A stretch of 64,000 bases of DNA from Kangiella aquimarina DSM 16071 (lineage in GTDB: Bacteria > Pseudomonadota > Gammaproteobacteria > Enterobacterales > Kangiellaceae): positions 211,838 to 275,837 of the forward strand of contig NZ_KB893651.1 in NCBI RefSeq assembly GCF_000374105.1, read 5' to 3'. Each line of letters starts with the position of its first letter. The stretch's first letter is position 1. The notes under the pieces are model-generated. The model was not told the DNA's origin, did not search any database, and worked only from the letters and a program-made list of their open reading frames with translations. Both the position numbers and the translations under genes were made by a program. This document shows positions 19,330 through 28,179 of the stretch, one piece after another.

Positions 19330-20433
19330 ATGCGCACAATCGATTTAACCCCAAAGCAGAAGTATGAACAGGATCTGGCCAGCGGTTTTGCAAAAGACCC
19401 TGCACAGGCTGAGGCGGTTGCTGCTCTGCAGCGGGTTTATGACGATCTTCTAGACAGTCGCCCGAGTGGTGGCTTTATGGATCTAGTCAAGCGTTTACTA
19501 TCTTCAGATCTTGATCCGGTTAAAGGATTATATATGTGGGGAGGGGTAGGCCGTGGTAAGACCTGGCTGATGGACACCTTTTTTAATTGCTTGCCGATAA
19601 AAGGTAAAATTCGCCTGCATTTCCATCGATTTATGCACGAAGTGCATCACGAGCTTAAAGCACTTGCTGGCGAAAAAAATCCTCTAATTAAAATTGCAGA
19701 CCAGTTGTCGCAACGAGCGCGGGTTATCTGTTTTGACGAGTTTTTTGTCACCGACATTACTGATGCGATGATCCTCGGTGGTCTGTTCAAAGAGTTGTTT
19801 GAGCGCAATATTGTATTAGTCGCAACTTCGAATATTCCGCCAGAGCGCCTATATTGGAATGGCCTTCAACGTGAGCGATTCTTGCCGGCTATTGAACTGA
19901 TTCAGAAACATTGTCAGGTATTAAATGTGGATGGTGGTACCGACTACCGTCTTCGAACTTTGGAAAAGGCTGAAATCTACCATTATCCTTTAGATGCCGC
20001 TGCTGATAGCAATATGAAGCAGTATTTTCTTCAATTATCCGGCGAAGAAGGGCAACAGCACTGTAAACTCAAAGTAGAAGGGCGGTTAATTGATGCAGTG
20101 CGACTGTCCGATAACGTTGTCTGGTTTACCTTTGACGCTATTTGCAAAACAGAACGTTCAGCCAACGACTATATAGAGCTATCCCGTAATTATCATACAG
20201 TCTTTGTCAGCAAGATTCCGAAGTTGGATGATAGCGTTAATGATGCAACCCGCCGCTTTATCGCATTAGTGGACGAATTCTACGAACGTCATGTGAAGTT
20301 AATATTGTCGGCTGAAGTGGCCTTAGAAGAGCTTTATGTAGGAAAGGGGCTGGCTTTTGAGTTTAAAAGGACTGTTAGTCGACTGCAAGAGATGCAAAGC
20401 AAAGAGTATCTGGCTAAAGAACACTTGGCTTAA
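19330..20433 (+). CDS. zapE: Cell division protein ZapE (AFG1-like ATPase)
   Basis: This 367-residue AFG1/LACE1-type AAA ATPase has Walker A GGVGRGKT at residues 71-78, Walker B VICFDEFFVTDI, sensor VATSNIPPERLYW, and the conserved C-terminal DDSVNDATRRFIALVDEFYER. E. coli ZapE (YhcM) associates with the Z ring during constriction. The frame extends to a TTG at 19324, but ATG 19330, 2 nt after the hydrolase stop, gives the normal length. In E. coli zapE is divergent from yhcB. Here the pair is separated by three genes. Confidence 0.93.
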   Translation: MRTIDLTPKQKYEQDLASGFAKDPAQAEAVAALQRVYDDLLDSRPSGGFMDLVKRLLSSDLDPVKGLYMWGGVGRGKTWLMDTFFNCLPIKGKIRLHFHRFMHEVHHELKALAGEKNPLIKIADQLSQRARVICFDEFFVTDITDAMILGGLFKELFERNIVLVATSNIPPERLYWNGLQRERFLPAIELIQKHCQVLNVDGGTDYRLRTLEKAEIYHYPLDAAADSNMKQYFLQLSGEEGQQHCKLKVEGRLIDAVRLSDNVVWFTFDAICKTERSANDYIELSRNYHTVFVSKIPKLDDSVNDATRRFIALVDEFYERHVKLILSAEVALEELYVGKGLAFEFKRTVSRLQEMQSKEYLAKEHLA

Positions 20434-20463
20434 ACATCGCCTATAGTCGGTATCCCATAATGA

Positions 20464-21309
20464 TTACCAATAACCTCTGAGGAAACTGCCAGGCGGAGAT
20501 GTATACGTTCTACACCCCATTAGCTTCGCTAAGTCTTTCCCTTTTTGCTTTATTTTAGGCCAGACCTTACTTTCCTGGAAAAGAATGGGCTTTCTACCAT
20601 GAGGTTTAAGGTAAAGAAAGTAGATAGGCGTCTTATTGTTATTGCTACCGTAAGTTACATTGATTGCCAAGTATTTATTAATATATTTTCTGTCTGAACT
20701 AACTACGAACTGGATGTCCCTAAAACGATAGACATTAGTTTTAGACCAGAGCAAGAAAGACCTTTCATGGATTATTAACTCTGCGTCTTTATCGATCATA
20801 ACCGTGTACTGGTAGAAAGCTGCCTTTAGAGTCGACCCAACAATCCACACCATCAATATAAGTATGATTATAGAAAAAAGAATTGCTTCATGAGGCTGGA
20901 ACTCATCTACGGTTTGTCCTGTAAGGATTGAATATATTGCATATGGGAAAAATACTGCGAAGAATAAACCTAAAGCGGCAAAGATGGTTTTTCCTAAAGG
21001 ACCATATTTGCTGGCAAATTGATGCTGTACTAGATGATGCTCTGAGGGTTTCTGGTGAGTGCGCTTAGTGGTATGTGGATTGAACAGAATAAAAATACAA
21101 TAACAAGACCAAAAAAAGAGAATGGCACAGAAGATTCCAGTAGCTTTCTTCATGGTTTCTAAACCAAGGAAAAACACTGAACGATCAAAGTCATATAAGC
21201 TCCATACCGCACCAAAGCAGGAAACTTGGAGTAATAATAGGAAAAGGGCTAATTTGACAATTCGGTTGGAGGATATATTAGCTTCTGACGGACGATTGAG
21301 CTTAGTCAT
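20464..21309 (-). CDS. Membrane protein with C-terminal PH-like soluble domain, unknown function
   Basis: I do not recognise this 281-residue protein. Four membrane helices are visible at about residues 17-36, 56-76, 108-130 and 142-163. They are followed by a soluble segment of alternating strands (YTVMIDKDAELIIHER, NVYRFRDIQFVVSSDRKYI, YLAINVTYGSN, TPIYFLYLK) that resembles a bacterial PH-like fold. Some YdbS/DUF304-type proteins share this layout, but I cannot assign the family. Its start lies only about 20 bp past the HU terminator and no good ribosome-binding site is visible. It may depend on read-through or a promoter I cannot see. Confidence 0.65.
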   Translation of the reverse strand: MTKLNRPSEANISSNRIVKLALFLLLLQVSCFGAVWSLYDFDRSVFFLGLETMKKATGIFCAILFFWSCYCIFILFNPHTTKRTHQKPSEHHLVQHQFASKYGPLGKTIFAALGLFFAVFFPYAIYSILTGQTVDEFQPHEAILFSIIILILMVWIVGSTLKAAFYQYTVMIDKDAELIIHERSFLLWSKTNVYRFRDIQFVVSSDRKYINKYLAINVTYGSNNNKTPIYFLYLKPHGRKPILFQESKVWPKIKQKGKDLAKLMGCRTYTSPPGSFLRGYW

Positions 21310-21330
21310 AATTATTTGTTTTGCTATATA

Positions 21331-21356
21331 AAAAGCCGACTCTGCAGTCGGCTTTT
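21331..21356 (-). terminator. Rho-independent terminator after the HU-family gene
   Basis: On the minus strand AAAAGCCGACT, loop GCAG, AGTCGGCTTTTT (21356-21331) forms an 11-bp stem ending in a T tract. It lies 24 bp beyond the HU stop codon. Confidence 0.85.
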
Positions 21357-21379
21357 GAGATCTAAGGAATAGTGAAGAA

Positions 21380-21721
21380 TTACTTAACCATATCCTTTAA
21401 TTTTTTCAGTGGGCGTACTTTAACTGCAACGCTGGCAGGCTTAGCTTTGAACATGGTTTCTTCGCCAGTGAAAGGGTTGATACCCTTACGAGCTTTAACA
21501 GCTGGCTTTTTAACTGTGCTGATTTTTAATAGACCAGGTAGTGTGAATTCACCTACCGCACGCTTTTTAACGTGGCGCTCAATAACTACGCCTAGCTCGT
21601 CTAAAACCGCTGAAACGTCTTTCTTGGTTAGGCCTGTTTGTGCTGAGATTTCGTTAAGGATTTGAGTTTTTGTGAATTTTTCTTGAACCGCTGTAACTTT
21701 GCGGGCTTTATTATCTGCCAT
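21380..21721 (-). CDS. HU-family DNA-binding protein (lysine-rich subfamily)
   Basis: This 113-residue basic protein has an HU/IHF fold. The helices TKTQILNEISAQTGLTKKDV and VLDELGVVIERHV are followed by GEFTLPGLLKI and the DNA-binding arm KARKGINPFTGEETMFKAKPASVAVKVRPLKKLKD. A basic N-terminal extension of about 14 residues and the arm sequence GINPFTGEE place it in the longer HU-like subfamily of gammaproteobacteria rather than HupA/HupB. It should bend and compact DNA. It has its own promoter (21756-21784) and terminator, and AGGAAAA precedes the ATG. Confidence 0.88.
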   Translation of the reverse strand: MADNKARKVTAVQEKFTKTQILNEISAQTGLTKKDVSAVLDELGVVIERHVKKRAVGEFTLPGLLKISTVKKPAVKARKGINPFTGEETMFKAKPASVAVKVRPLKKLKDMVK

Positions 21722-21755
21722 TTTTCCTTTGCCTCTTATGTTAGTTGACTGTTAA

Positions 21756-21784
21756 AATATCGGTCGTCTTGGCGAGTATTGCAA
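21756..21784 (-). promoter_or_regulatory. Predicted promoter for the HU-family gene
   Basis: On the minus strand TTGCAA (21784-21779), 17-bp spacer, GATATT (21761-21756). Transcription near 21749 would give a leader of about 28 nt containing AGGAAAA. Confidence 0.5.
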
Positions 21785-21916
21785 AATTGACTCCCCATCA
21801 GCGCTTTTTATAGCGCTAAAAGCCCCGTAAATAAAGTCTTTTTAGCAGGATTTTACTTAAAATTCATAAATTTGGCCGAGACATTTAATAATTTTTGAAA
21901 ATCCTGGTGTCGCCTC

Positions 21917-21945
21917 TTGTTTTATAGGGGTGATTTCTGTAGAAT
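21917..21945 (+). promoter_or_regulatory. Predicted promoter for rplM-rpsI
   Basis: TTGTTT (21917-21922), exact 17-bp spacer, TAGAAT (21940-21945). Transcription near 21952 leaves a leader of about 67 nt before rplM, which is where L13 autoregulates translation in E. coli. I could not fold the leader to confirm that site. Confidence 0.55.
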
Positions 21946-22018
21946 TCGCGCTCTCTTTTTTAGGGCCGTGATCGGTTCTCTATTGCGGGTGCAAATGGCT
22001 TTTTGGAGCTTAAAGAAT

Positions 22019-22447
22019 ATGAAAACATACAGTGCAAAGCCTGAAACTGTTAAGCGTGACTGGTTCGTAGTCGACGCTAGCGGCAAAACTTTAGGCCGCC
22101 TGGCGACTGAAGTAGCTCGCCGTTTGAAAGGCAAACACAAAGCAGAATATACGCCTCACGTTGATACTGGTGACTACATTATCATCATCAACGCTGAGAA
22201 AGTGACTGTGACTGGTAACAAGGCGCAGGACAAAATGTATTATCGTCACTCTGGTTATCCAGGTGGCATTAAAGAAACCAACTTCGAGAAATTGCAGGCG
22301 ACAAAACCTGAAATGATCATCGAGAAAGCGGTAAAAGGCATGCTTCCTAAGAATCCTTTAGGCCGTGCGATGTTCCGCAAGTTGAAAGTTTACGCTGGCA
22401 CTGAGCACAACCATACTGCTCAGCAACCAATCCCATTAGAAATCTAA
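22019..22447 (+). CDS. rplM: 50S ribosomal protein L13
   Basis: This 142-residue L13 is the same length as in E. coli, beginning [20 protein letters not shown] and containing [20 protein letters not shown] and the conserved [20 protein letters not shown]. The open frame extends upstream to 21917, but ATG 22019 with GGAG at 22005-22008 gives the conserved N-terminus. L13 binds 23S rRNA early in 50S assembly. rpsI follows after 10 nt, as in most bacteria. Confidence 0.98.
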   Translation: MKTYSAKPETVKRDWFVVDASGKTLGRLATEVARRLKGKHKAEYTPHVDTGDYIIIINAEKVTVTGNKAQDKMYYRHSGYPGGIKETNFEKLQATKPEMIIEKAVKGMLPKNPLGRAMFRKLKVYAGTEHNHTAQQPIPLEI

Positions 22448-22457
22448 GGTGAGAACA

Positions 22458-22847
22458 ATGGCTGAACAATATTACGGAACAGGTCGTCGTAAAAGCTCTA
22501 CAGCTCGTGTTTTCCTGCGTCCTGGGAATGGTGCGATTACCGTTAACCAGCGTAGTCTTGACGAGTATTTTGGTCGTGAAACATCACGCATGGTGGTTCG
22601 TCAACCGCTTGAGCTAACTGAAACTCTTGAAAAATTTGATGTGTACGTAACTGTTGCTGGTGGCGGCGGTACTGGTCAAGCCGGTGCGATTCGTCACGGT
22701 ATCACTCGTGCATTAATGGAGTATGACGAAGAATTACGTGCTCCATTGCGTAAAGCTGGCTTTGTTACCCGTGACGCTCGTGCAGTTGAGCGTAAGAAAG
22801 TGGGTCTTCACAAAGCACGTAAGCGCCCTCAATTCTCGAAACGTTAA
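22458..22847 (+). CDS. rpsI: 30S ribosomal protein S9
   Basis: This 129-residue S9 carries the hallmark [16 protein letters not shown] at the N-terminus, [21 protein letters not shown] centrally and the basic tail [17 protein letters not shown], whose final arginine contacts the P-site tRNA. An in-frame GTG at 22449 lies upstream, but AAGGTGAG immediately before ATG 22458 marks that ATG as the start. Two hairpins follow, the second being a terminator. Confidence 0.98.
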   Translation: MAEQYYGTGRRKSSTARVFLRPGNGAITVNQRSLDEYFGRETSRMVVRQPLELTETLEKFDVYVTVAGGGGTGQAGAIRHGITRALMEYDEELRAPLRKAGFVTRDARAVERKKVGLHKARKRPQFSKR

Positions 22848-22861
22848 GTTTCGGACAGAAT

Positions 22862-22915
22862 TGCCGGAGAGGAACTCCGGCATTATTTACACCCGCGCAC
22901 TGCGGGTGTTTTTTT
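22862..22915 (+). terminator. Tandem hairpins and terminator after rpsI
   Basis: TGCCGGAG/CTCCGGCA (22862-22882) forms a first hairpin with no T tract. ACACCCGC/GCGGGTGT (22889-22909) followed by a run of T to 22915 is the Rho-independent terminator. The first stem may protect the 3' end. Confidence 0.85.
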
Positions 22916-23156
22916 ATCTATACCTTTCTGAATTTTTCCAACTATCAATAAGTTACATACCTCGCACTGGTCTGACCTCATTGTTTTTGTGGGTATTTTC
23001 CTATATGATCCCTGCGCAGTATTCTGCCGTAGAAGTAATAATAAGTGTTTGAAGGCAATTTTTTGGCTTGCTTCATAGCAGAATCAATTTAAATCATGAT
23101 TTTCCAACGCCATCCATTGGTGGGTGGTGCTATTTCTTCGTGGGGAGACTAACCGA
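22916..23156 (+). promoter_or_regulatory. Upstream region and predicted promoter of petABC
   Basis: Within this gap TTGTTT (22981-22986) and TATGAT (23004-23009) are separated by exactly 17 bp, so transcription could start near 23016 with a leader of about 140 nt. GGGGAG at 23142-23147 is the petA ribosome-binding site. No coding gene is convincing here. Confidence 0.5.
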
Positions 23157-23744
23157 ATGAGTAATCAGGGCGTCAACAAAGGACGCAGAAATCTGCTAAT
23201 CGGTGCTACTTCAGTAGTAGGAGCGGTTGGTGTGATTGGTGCGGCAGTACCTTTTGTTCGTTCCTGGGCACCAAGCGCCAAAGCGCAGTCTGCAGGTGCT
23301 CCAGTTGCGTATGACTACACAAAACTTGAGGTAGGACAGCAAATAACTGTGGAGTGGCGTGGTAAACCTGTATGGGTTATGCGTCGTGACGATAAGATGT
23401 TACAAAGCATCACAAAGAGTGAAGGGCTTGTAGCCGATCCAGCGTCAGAAAAACCACAACAACCTGAATATTGTAAAAACGAATACCGTTCAATTGAGCC
23501 TGACATCTTTGTCGCGGTTGGTATTTGTACACACCTGGGTTGTTCACCGCAGCTTTTTGCAGATGCGGGTTCTTTAGAAGGTGGCTGGCTAGGTGGATAT
23601 TACTGCCCATGTCATGGTTCTAAGTTTGATTTGGCTGGTCGTGTTTATAGCGGTGTTCCAGCTAACGCTAACTTGGAAGTTCCTCCTTACACTATCGACA
23701 CAGCAGCTAAAATGATTGTGATTGGTGAAGAGGGAGGTGCCTAA
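23157..23744 (+). CDS. petA: Ubiquinol-cytochrome c reductase Rieske iron-sulfur subunit
   Basis: This 195-residue Rieske protein has a twin-arginine N-terminus (GRRNLLIGATSVVGAVG, R10-R11) for Tat export that also serves as its membrane anchor. The 2Fe-2S ligands lie in CTHLGC (124-129) and CPCHGS (150-155). It shuttles electrons from ubiquinol at cytochrome b to cytochrome c1. The frame opens at 23124, but ATG 23157 with GGGGAG upstream restores the Tat signal to the terminus. It starts the petA-petB-petC operon, with petB overlapping by 1 nt. Confidence 0.97.
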   Translation: MSNQGVNKGRRNLLIGATSVVGAVGVIGAAVPFVRSWAPSAKAQSAGAPVAYDYTKLEVGQQITVEWRGKPVWVMRRDDKMLQSITKSEGLVADPASEKPQQPEYCKNEYRSIEPDIFVAVGICTHLGCSPQLFADAGSLEGGWLGGYYCPCHGSKFDLAGRVYSGVPANANLEVPPYTIDTAAKMIVIGEEGGA

Positions 23745-24955
23745 TGTTTAAGAATTTTATGACATGGCTTGATGCCCGTTTCCCAGCTACTAAAGTCTGG
23801 AACGAGCATTTAGCTGAGTATTATGCACCAAAGAACTTCAACTTCTGGTATTTCTTTGGCTCACTAGCAATGTTGGTTTTAGTTAACCAATTGCTTACCG
23901 GTATCTGGTTAACCATGTTCTACAGCCCAAGCGAGCCATTTGCTTCTGTAGAATACATCATGCGTGATGTTGAATATGGTTGGCTTATTCGTTACCTCCA
24001 CTCAACAGGTGCTTCAGCATTCTTCGTTGTGGTTTATTTGCATATGTTCCGTGGCATTATGTACGGTTCATATAAAAAGCCACGCGAGTTGATCTGGATC
24101 TTCGGTATGATCATCTTTGTACTGTTAATGGCGGAAGCCTTTATGGGCTACCTATTGCCATGGGGACAGATGTCATTCTGGGGAGCTCAGGTGATTGTTA
24201 ACCTGTTTGGTACCATTCCAGTTGTCGGTCCAGACCTGGTTGAATGGATTCGTGGTGACTTTACTTTGTCATTAGCGACTCTAAACCGCTTCTTTGCTTT
24301 ACACGTTGTAGCAGTTCCATTGGCATTGGTTGCGATGGTGTTCTTGCACATTGTAGCGCTACATAAGGTTGGCTCAAACAACCCAGACGGCGTTGAAATC
24401 AAAGAGAAGAAAGATGAGAACGGTATTCCATTAGATGGTATTCCTTTCCATCCTTATTACACGGTTAAAGACATCGTCGGTGTAGTAGTCTTCATGATGA
24501 TCTTCCTCGGCGTGGTTTTCTTTGCTCCTGATTTTGGTGGCTACTTCCTTGAGCGTCCAAACTTTGAGCCAGCTAATCCGCTGAAAACACCTCCGCATAT
24601 TGCCCCGGTTTGGTATTTCACACCATTCTATACCATGTTGCGTGCAGTTCCGGATCCGTTTGGTGGCTTCATCGTAATGGCATTGGCAATTGTTATTTTG
24701 TTCCTATTGCCTTGGCTTGACCGTCAAAAAGTGAAGTCGATCCGCTACCGCGGTGCTTCGTACAAAATTCTATTAGCCCTGTTTGTTATCTCTTTCATCA
24801 TTCTAGGTGTTCTAGGTGTTGTTCCTGTAACAGACTTTACTAAGTGGCTAGGACGTATTTGTACCGTCTATTACTTCTTCTTCTTTATCGCCTTGTGGTT
24901 CTTGCCCAAGTTCGAGAAAACTAAACCAGTACCAGAGAGGGTAACAGACAAATGA
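23744..24955 (+). CDS. petB: Cytochrome b subunit of the bc1 complex
   Basis: This 403-residue cytochrome b has eight membrane helices. Haem-ligand histidines lie in RYLHSTGASAFFVVVYLHMFRG and in the paired helix RFFALHVVAVPLALVAMVFLHIVALH. The Qo-site ef-loop reads APVWYFTPFY, so the motif is PVWY rather than PEWY. This variant is known in many beta- and gammaproteobacteria. It oxidises ubiquinol and reduces ubiquinone across the inner membrane in the Q cycle. It overlaps petC by 4 nt. Confidence 0.97.
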   Translation: MFKNFMTWLDARFPATKVWNEHLAEYYAPKNFNFWYFFGSLAMLVLVNQLLTGIWLTMFYSPSEPFASVEYIMRDVEYGWLIRYLHSTGASAFFVVVYLHMFRGIMYGSYKKPRELIWIFGMIIFVLLMAEAFMGYLLPWGQMSFWGAQVIVNLFGTIPVVGPDLVEWIRGDFTLSLATLNRFFALHVVAVPLALVAMVFLHIVALHKVGSNNPDGVEIKEKKDENGIPLDGIPFHPYYTVKDIVGVVVFMMIFLGVVFFAPDFGGYFLERPNFEPANPLKTPPHIAPVWYFTPFYTMLRAVPDPFGGFIVMALAIVILFLLPWLDRQKVKSIRYRGASYKILLALFVISFIILGVLGVVPVTDFTKWLGRICTVYYFFFFIALWFLPKFEKTKPVPERVTDK

Positions 24956-25794
24956 AAAAGTTAATTACAGCTATTTTATTCCTGCTACCTGTATCTGCAT
25001 TCGCTGCGGGTGGTGGTACAACATATCCAAATGATCCGGCAAATATTGATTTGTCGGATAAAACTTCACTGCAAAATGGTGCCAAGTTATACGTTAACTA
25101 TTGCTTGGGTTGTCACTCGATGGAATACGTACGCTATTCGCGTATTGCTCAAGACTTGGAGTTAACTGAAGAACAAACAGTAAACAACCTCATTCTTGGT
25201 GACCAAAAGTTCGGTGACACCATGGATAAAAGCATGAATGGTGATTTAGCCAAGAAGTGGTTCGGTGTTGATCCGCTGGATCTGTCTTTGGCTGCTCGTG
25301 TTCGTGGTGAAGACTGGGTGTATAACTATTTGCGTTCTTTCTACGTCGACCCATCACGTCCATTTGGGGTGAATAATACAGTATTCCCTGAAGTGGGTAT
25401 GCCTCATATTCTTGCTGATCTGCAAGGCTTACAGGCAAAGAGTGATGAACTACTTTCTGTTGAAGAGCAAATTGCTGAAGCCAAAGCTGTGTTGAATGAT
25501 TCTGAAGCAAGCGAAGAAGCAAAAGCTGAAGCAGAAGAAAAACAACATGAGGCAGAAGCTGCTATGGCTAAATTAGCAGCTGAAGGCAAGATGTTTGTTC
25601 AGATTAAAGAAGGACAGATGACCCCGGAAGAATATGACGAAAATATTCGTGACCTAACTGCGTTTATGGCCTACACCGCCAATCCAGTAAAACTGGAAAG
25701 TAAGCGTATGGGTGTTTGGGTTCTATTGTTCTTATTTGTGCTATTAATATTTGCTTATTTCCTGAAGAAAGAGTTCTGGAAAGACATTCATTAA
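24952..25794 (+). CDS. petC: Cytochrome c1 with an internal Ala/Glu coiled-coil insertion
   Basis: This 280-residue cytochrome c1 has a signal peptide (1-19), haem motif CLGCH at 51-55, the methionine-ligand region VGMPHIL near 149-154, and a C-terminal membrane anchor (about 253-270, MGVWVLLFLFVLLIFAYFL). It passes electrons from the Rieske protein to soluble cytochrome c. Residues of about 162-213 are an Ala/Glu/Lys-rich helical insertion (EEQIAEAKAVLNDSEASEEA onward) where relatives usually have a shorter loop. The gene ends the petABC operon, followed by a weak hairpin at 25805-25832. Confidence 0.95.
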   Translation: MKKLITAILFLLPVSAFAAGGGTTYPNDPANIDLSDKTSLQNGAKLYVNYCLGCHSMEYVRYSRIAQDLELTEEQTVNNLILGDQKFGDTMDKSMNGDLAKKWFGVDPLDLSLAARVRGEDWVYNYLRSFYVDPSRPFGVNNTVFPEVGMPHILADLQGLQAKSDELLSVEEQIAEAKAVLNDSEASEEAKAEAEEKQHEAEAAMAKLAAEGKMFVQIKEGQMTPEEYDENIRDLTAFMAYTANPVKLESKRMGVWVLLFLFVLLIFAYFLKKEFWKDIH

Positions 25795-25804
25795 TCAGCA
25801 TCCT

Positions 25805-25835
25805 AAGCCTCGGTGAATCCTTACCGGGGCTTTCT
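25805..25835 (+). terminator. Weak terminator or attenuator between petC and sspA
   Basis: AAGCCTCGGT (25805-25814) pairs with ACCGGGGCTT (25823-25832) with one G-T pair, followed only by TCTTG. The poor T tract suggests partial termination, with read-through into sspAB. Confidence 0.45.
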
Positions 25836-25858
25836 TGTTATTCGCAGGAGAAAACAGT

Positions 25859-26491
25859 ATGGCAGTAGTTGCCAAACGTTCAGTTATGACACTTTTTTCT
25901 GGCAATGATGTGTACAGCCATCAGGCACGCATTGTTTTAGCAGAAAAAGGTGTAAATTATGAAGTGGTAGAAGTTACCCCTGACAATGTTCCGGAAGATT
26001 TGTTGGACTTGAATCCATATGGTTCAGTTCCGACCTTAATTGACCGTGACTTGGTTTTATACGAAGCCAGTATTGTCATGGAGTACCTGGATGAGCGTTT
26101 TCCTCATCCTCCATTAATGCCGGTATACCCAGTGACTCGAGGCCGTAGCCGCCTGATGATGCATCGCATCCAGAAGGAGTGGTACAGCCAATACGAAATT
26201 ATCGTTAACGGTACTGAAGCAAAGGCAAAAAAAGCTCGTAAGGAATTACAGGAAAGCATTATGGCTCTAGCGCCTGTGTTTGCCAGCAACCCTTACTTTA
26301 TGAGTGAAGAGTTCTCGCTGGTTGATTGTGTCATTGCTCCTTTGTTATGGCGCGCTGATCAATTAGGAATTGAGATCTCAGGTCGTGGTAGCAAGGCAAT
26401 CCACGATTATATGGAGCGTATTTTTGATCGCGAATCTTTCAAGGTCAGTTTGACTGAAGAAGAACGTGAAATCAAAATGGGTCTAATGTAA
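25859..26491 (+). CDS. sspA: Stringent starvation protein A
   Basis: This 210-residue protein of the glutathione-S-transferase fold has the SspA pattern: MTLFSGNDVYSHQARIVLAEKGV, NPYGSVPTLIDRDLVLYEASIVMEYLDERFPHPPLMPV and a helical C-terminal domain. It lacks GST activity in characterised relatives and instead binds the sigma-70 RNA polymerase holoenzyme to help late-stage and stress transcription. The frame starts at 25835, but GGAG at 25847-25850 points to ATG 25859. sspB overlaps by 1 nt. Confidence 0.96.
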   Translation: MAVVAKRSVMTLFSGNDVYSHQARIVLAEKGVNYEVVEVTPDNVPEDLLDLNPYGSVPTLIDRDLVLYEASIVMEYLDERFPHPPLMPVYPVTRGRSRLMMHRIQKEWYSQYEIIVNGTEAKAKKARKELQESIMALAPVFASNPYFMSEEFSLVDCVIAPLLWRADQLGIEISGRGSKAIHDYMERIFDRESFKVSLTEEEREIKMGLM

Positions 26492-26943
26492 TGGCGGGTA
26501 ACTCGCCATTACAACCTTATTTATTAATCGCTTATTACGAGTGGATACTCGATAATGAGTGGACTCCCCAGATCCTCGTTGATACTTCGCATCCCCAAGT
26601 TGATGTTCCAATGCAGTTCGCCAATGACGGAAAAATTGTTCTCAACATTGCTCCAACTGCTGTTGCTAACTTTGAACTGAATCATAACTTTGTAAGCTTT
26701 AATGCCCGTTTTTCTGGGCAATCATTAGGCCTATATATTCCTACCAGCTCAATTATCGCAATTTATGCCAGGGAAAATGATCAGGGTATTATGTTTTCCG
26801 CTAATATGTATTCTGATGAGACAAATGAGCCAGAGTTAGCGCCAATTGATGATGAAAATGGTTCAGGACCCGGTGATGATGGACCAGACGATGAGCCACC
26901 AAAGCCTCCAAAAGGAAAGCCTAACCTAAAAGTCGTTAAGTAG
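26491..26943 (+). CDS. sspB: ClpXP protease specificity-enhancing factor SspB
   Basis: This 150-residue SspB has an N-terminal substrate-binding domain (about 1-108: PYLLIAYYEWILDNEWTP, MQFANDGKIVLNIAP) that grips ssrA-tagged proteins. A flexible acidic, proline-rich linker follows, ending in GKPNLKVVK, which matches the ClpX-binding XB motif. It delivers ssrA-tagged substrates to ClpXP. It is coupled to sspA, and rplM-rpsI lie upstream of petABC, so the E. coli order rplM-rpsI-sspA-sspB is interrupted here by petABC, an arrangement also common in other gammaproteobacteria. Confidence 0.95.
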   Translation: MAGNSPLQPYLLIAYYEWILDNEWTPQILVDTSHPQVDVPMQFANDGKIVLNIAPTAVANFELNHNFVSFNARFSGQSLGLYIPTSSIIAIYARENDQGIMFSANMYSDETNEPELAPIDDENGSGPGDDGPDDEPPKPPKGKPNLKVVK

Positions 26944-26973
26944 TAGCTTACTTAAGTGATTCAGGTTTAAATA

Positions 26974-27002
26974 ATAAAAAACGGCGAGCACTATGCTCGC
27001 CT
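26974..27002 (-). terminator. Terminator after dolP (minus), partly serving sspB
   Basis: Stem GGCGAGCA/TGCTCGCC (26983-27001). On the minus strand it is followed by GTTTTTTATT, a good T tract 30 bp past the dolP stop. On the plus strand the tail is only TTTG, so termination of sspB would be weaker. Confidence 0.75.
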
Positions 27003-27030
27003 TTGCGTTCCTATCGAGTGGGAATTTTAC

Positions 27031-27558
27031 TTAGTCGATATACTCAAAGATTTTTACTACTTTTTTAACGCCGGAAATATTGCGTGCAACGAGGGCAGCC
27101 TTGTCCCCCTCTTCGCGAGTAACCATTCCCATCAGGAACACTTCCTTATCTTCGGTAATGACTTTTATACGCTTAGAATCCAACCCCTTTTCTGCAGCAA
27201 GACTGGATTTGACTTTGGTTGTGATCCAGACATCTGTAGCAGTACTGACGTTTTCAGGGTTACCAATACGTAACTCATTAAATGCCTTCTTCATTTCAGG
27301 CACACCTTTAACCGCCATAGAAATTTGGTTAACTACATCTTCATTAGGCACTTGCCCATAAATGAGCACATAAAGATTATGGCTAACCACATCCACAGCA
27401 TTAGGTTGGTTTTTTTCCAGTATCGGATAAATTCTGTCTTTGATCCGGACTTGAATACTAGAGTCTTCAGCAACGGTGCCAAAAGTTGTACATGCTGATA
27501 AGCCAAGCAGTAAGACTGGAAGAAGAATTAAAAAGCGGAGTGAGTTTTTAGTTAGCAT
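27031..27558 (-). CDS. dolP: BON-domain outer-membrane lipoprotein DolP (YraP)
   Basis: This 175-residue lipoprotein has lipobox LSAC with the acylated cysteine at residue 23. Two BON domains follow (about 35-100 and 105-173: NAVDVVSHNLYVLIYGQVPNE and KVITEDKEVFLMGMVTREEGDKA). E. coli DolP maintains outer-membrane integrity and interacts with anionic lipid and the BAM machinery at division sites. It lies 2 nt after diaA, in the conserved lpoA-yraN-diaA-dolP order. Confidence 0.94.
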   Translation of the reverse strand: MLTKNSLRFLILLPVLLLGLSACTTFGTVAEDSSIQVRIKDRIYPILEKNQPNAVDVVSHNLYVLIYGQVPNEDVVNQISMAVKGVPEMKKAFNELRIGNPENVSTATDVWITTKVKSSLAAEKGLDSKRIKVITEDKEVFLMGMVTREEGDKAALVARNISGVKKVVKIFEYID

Positions 27559-27560
27559 TA

Positions 27561-28151
<591 letters not shown>

Positions 28152-28179
28152 CTACCTGGTCGAGTAACTGATACAATAC

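Noticed and set aside
22723-23052. A 109-codon frame overlapping the end of rpsI
   Set aside because: It overlaps rpsI and runs through its two terminator hairpins. It has no ribosome-binding site and no recognisable protein features.
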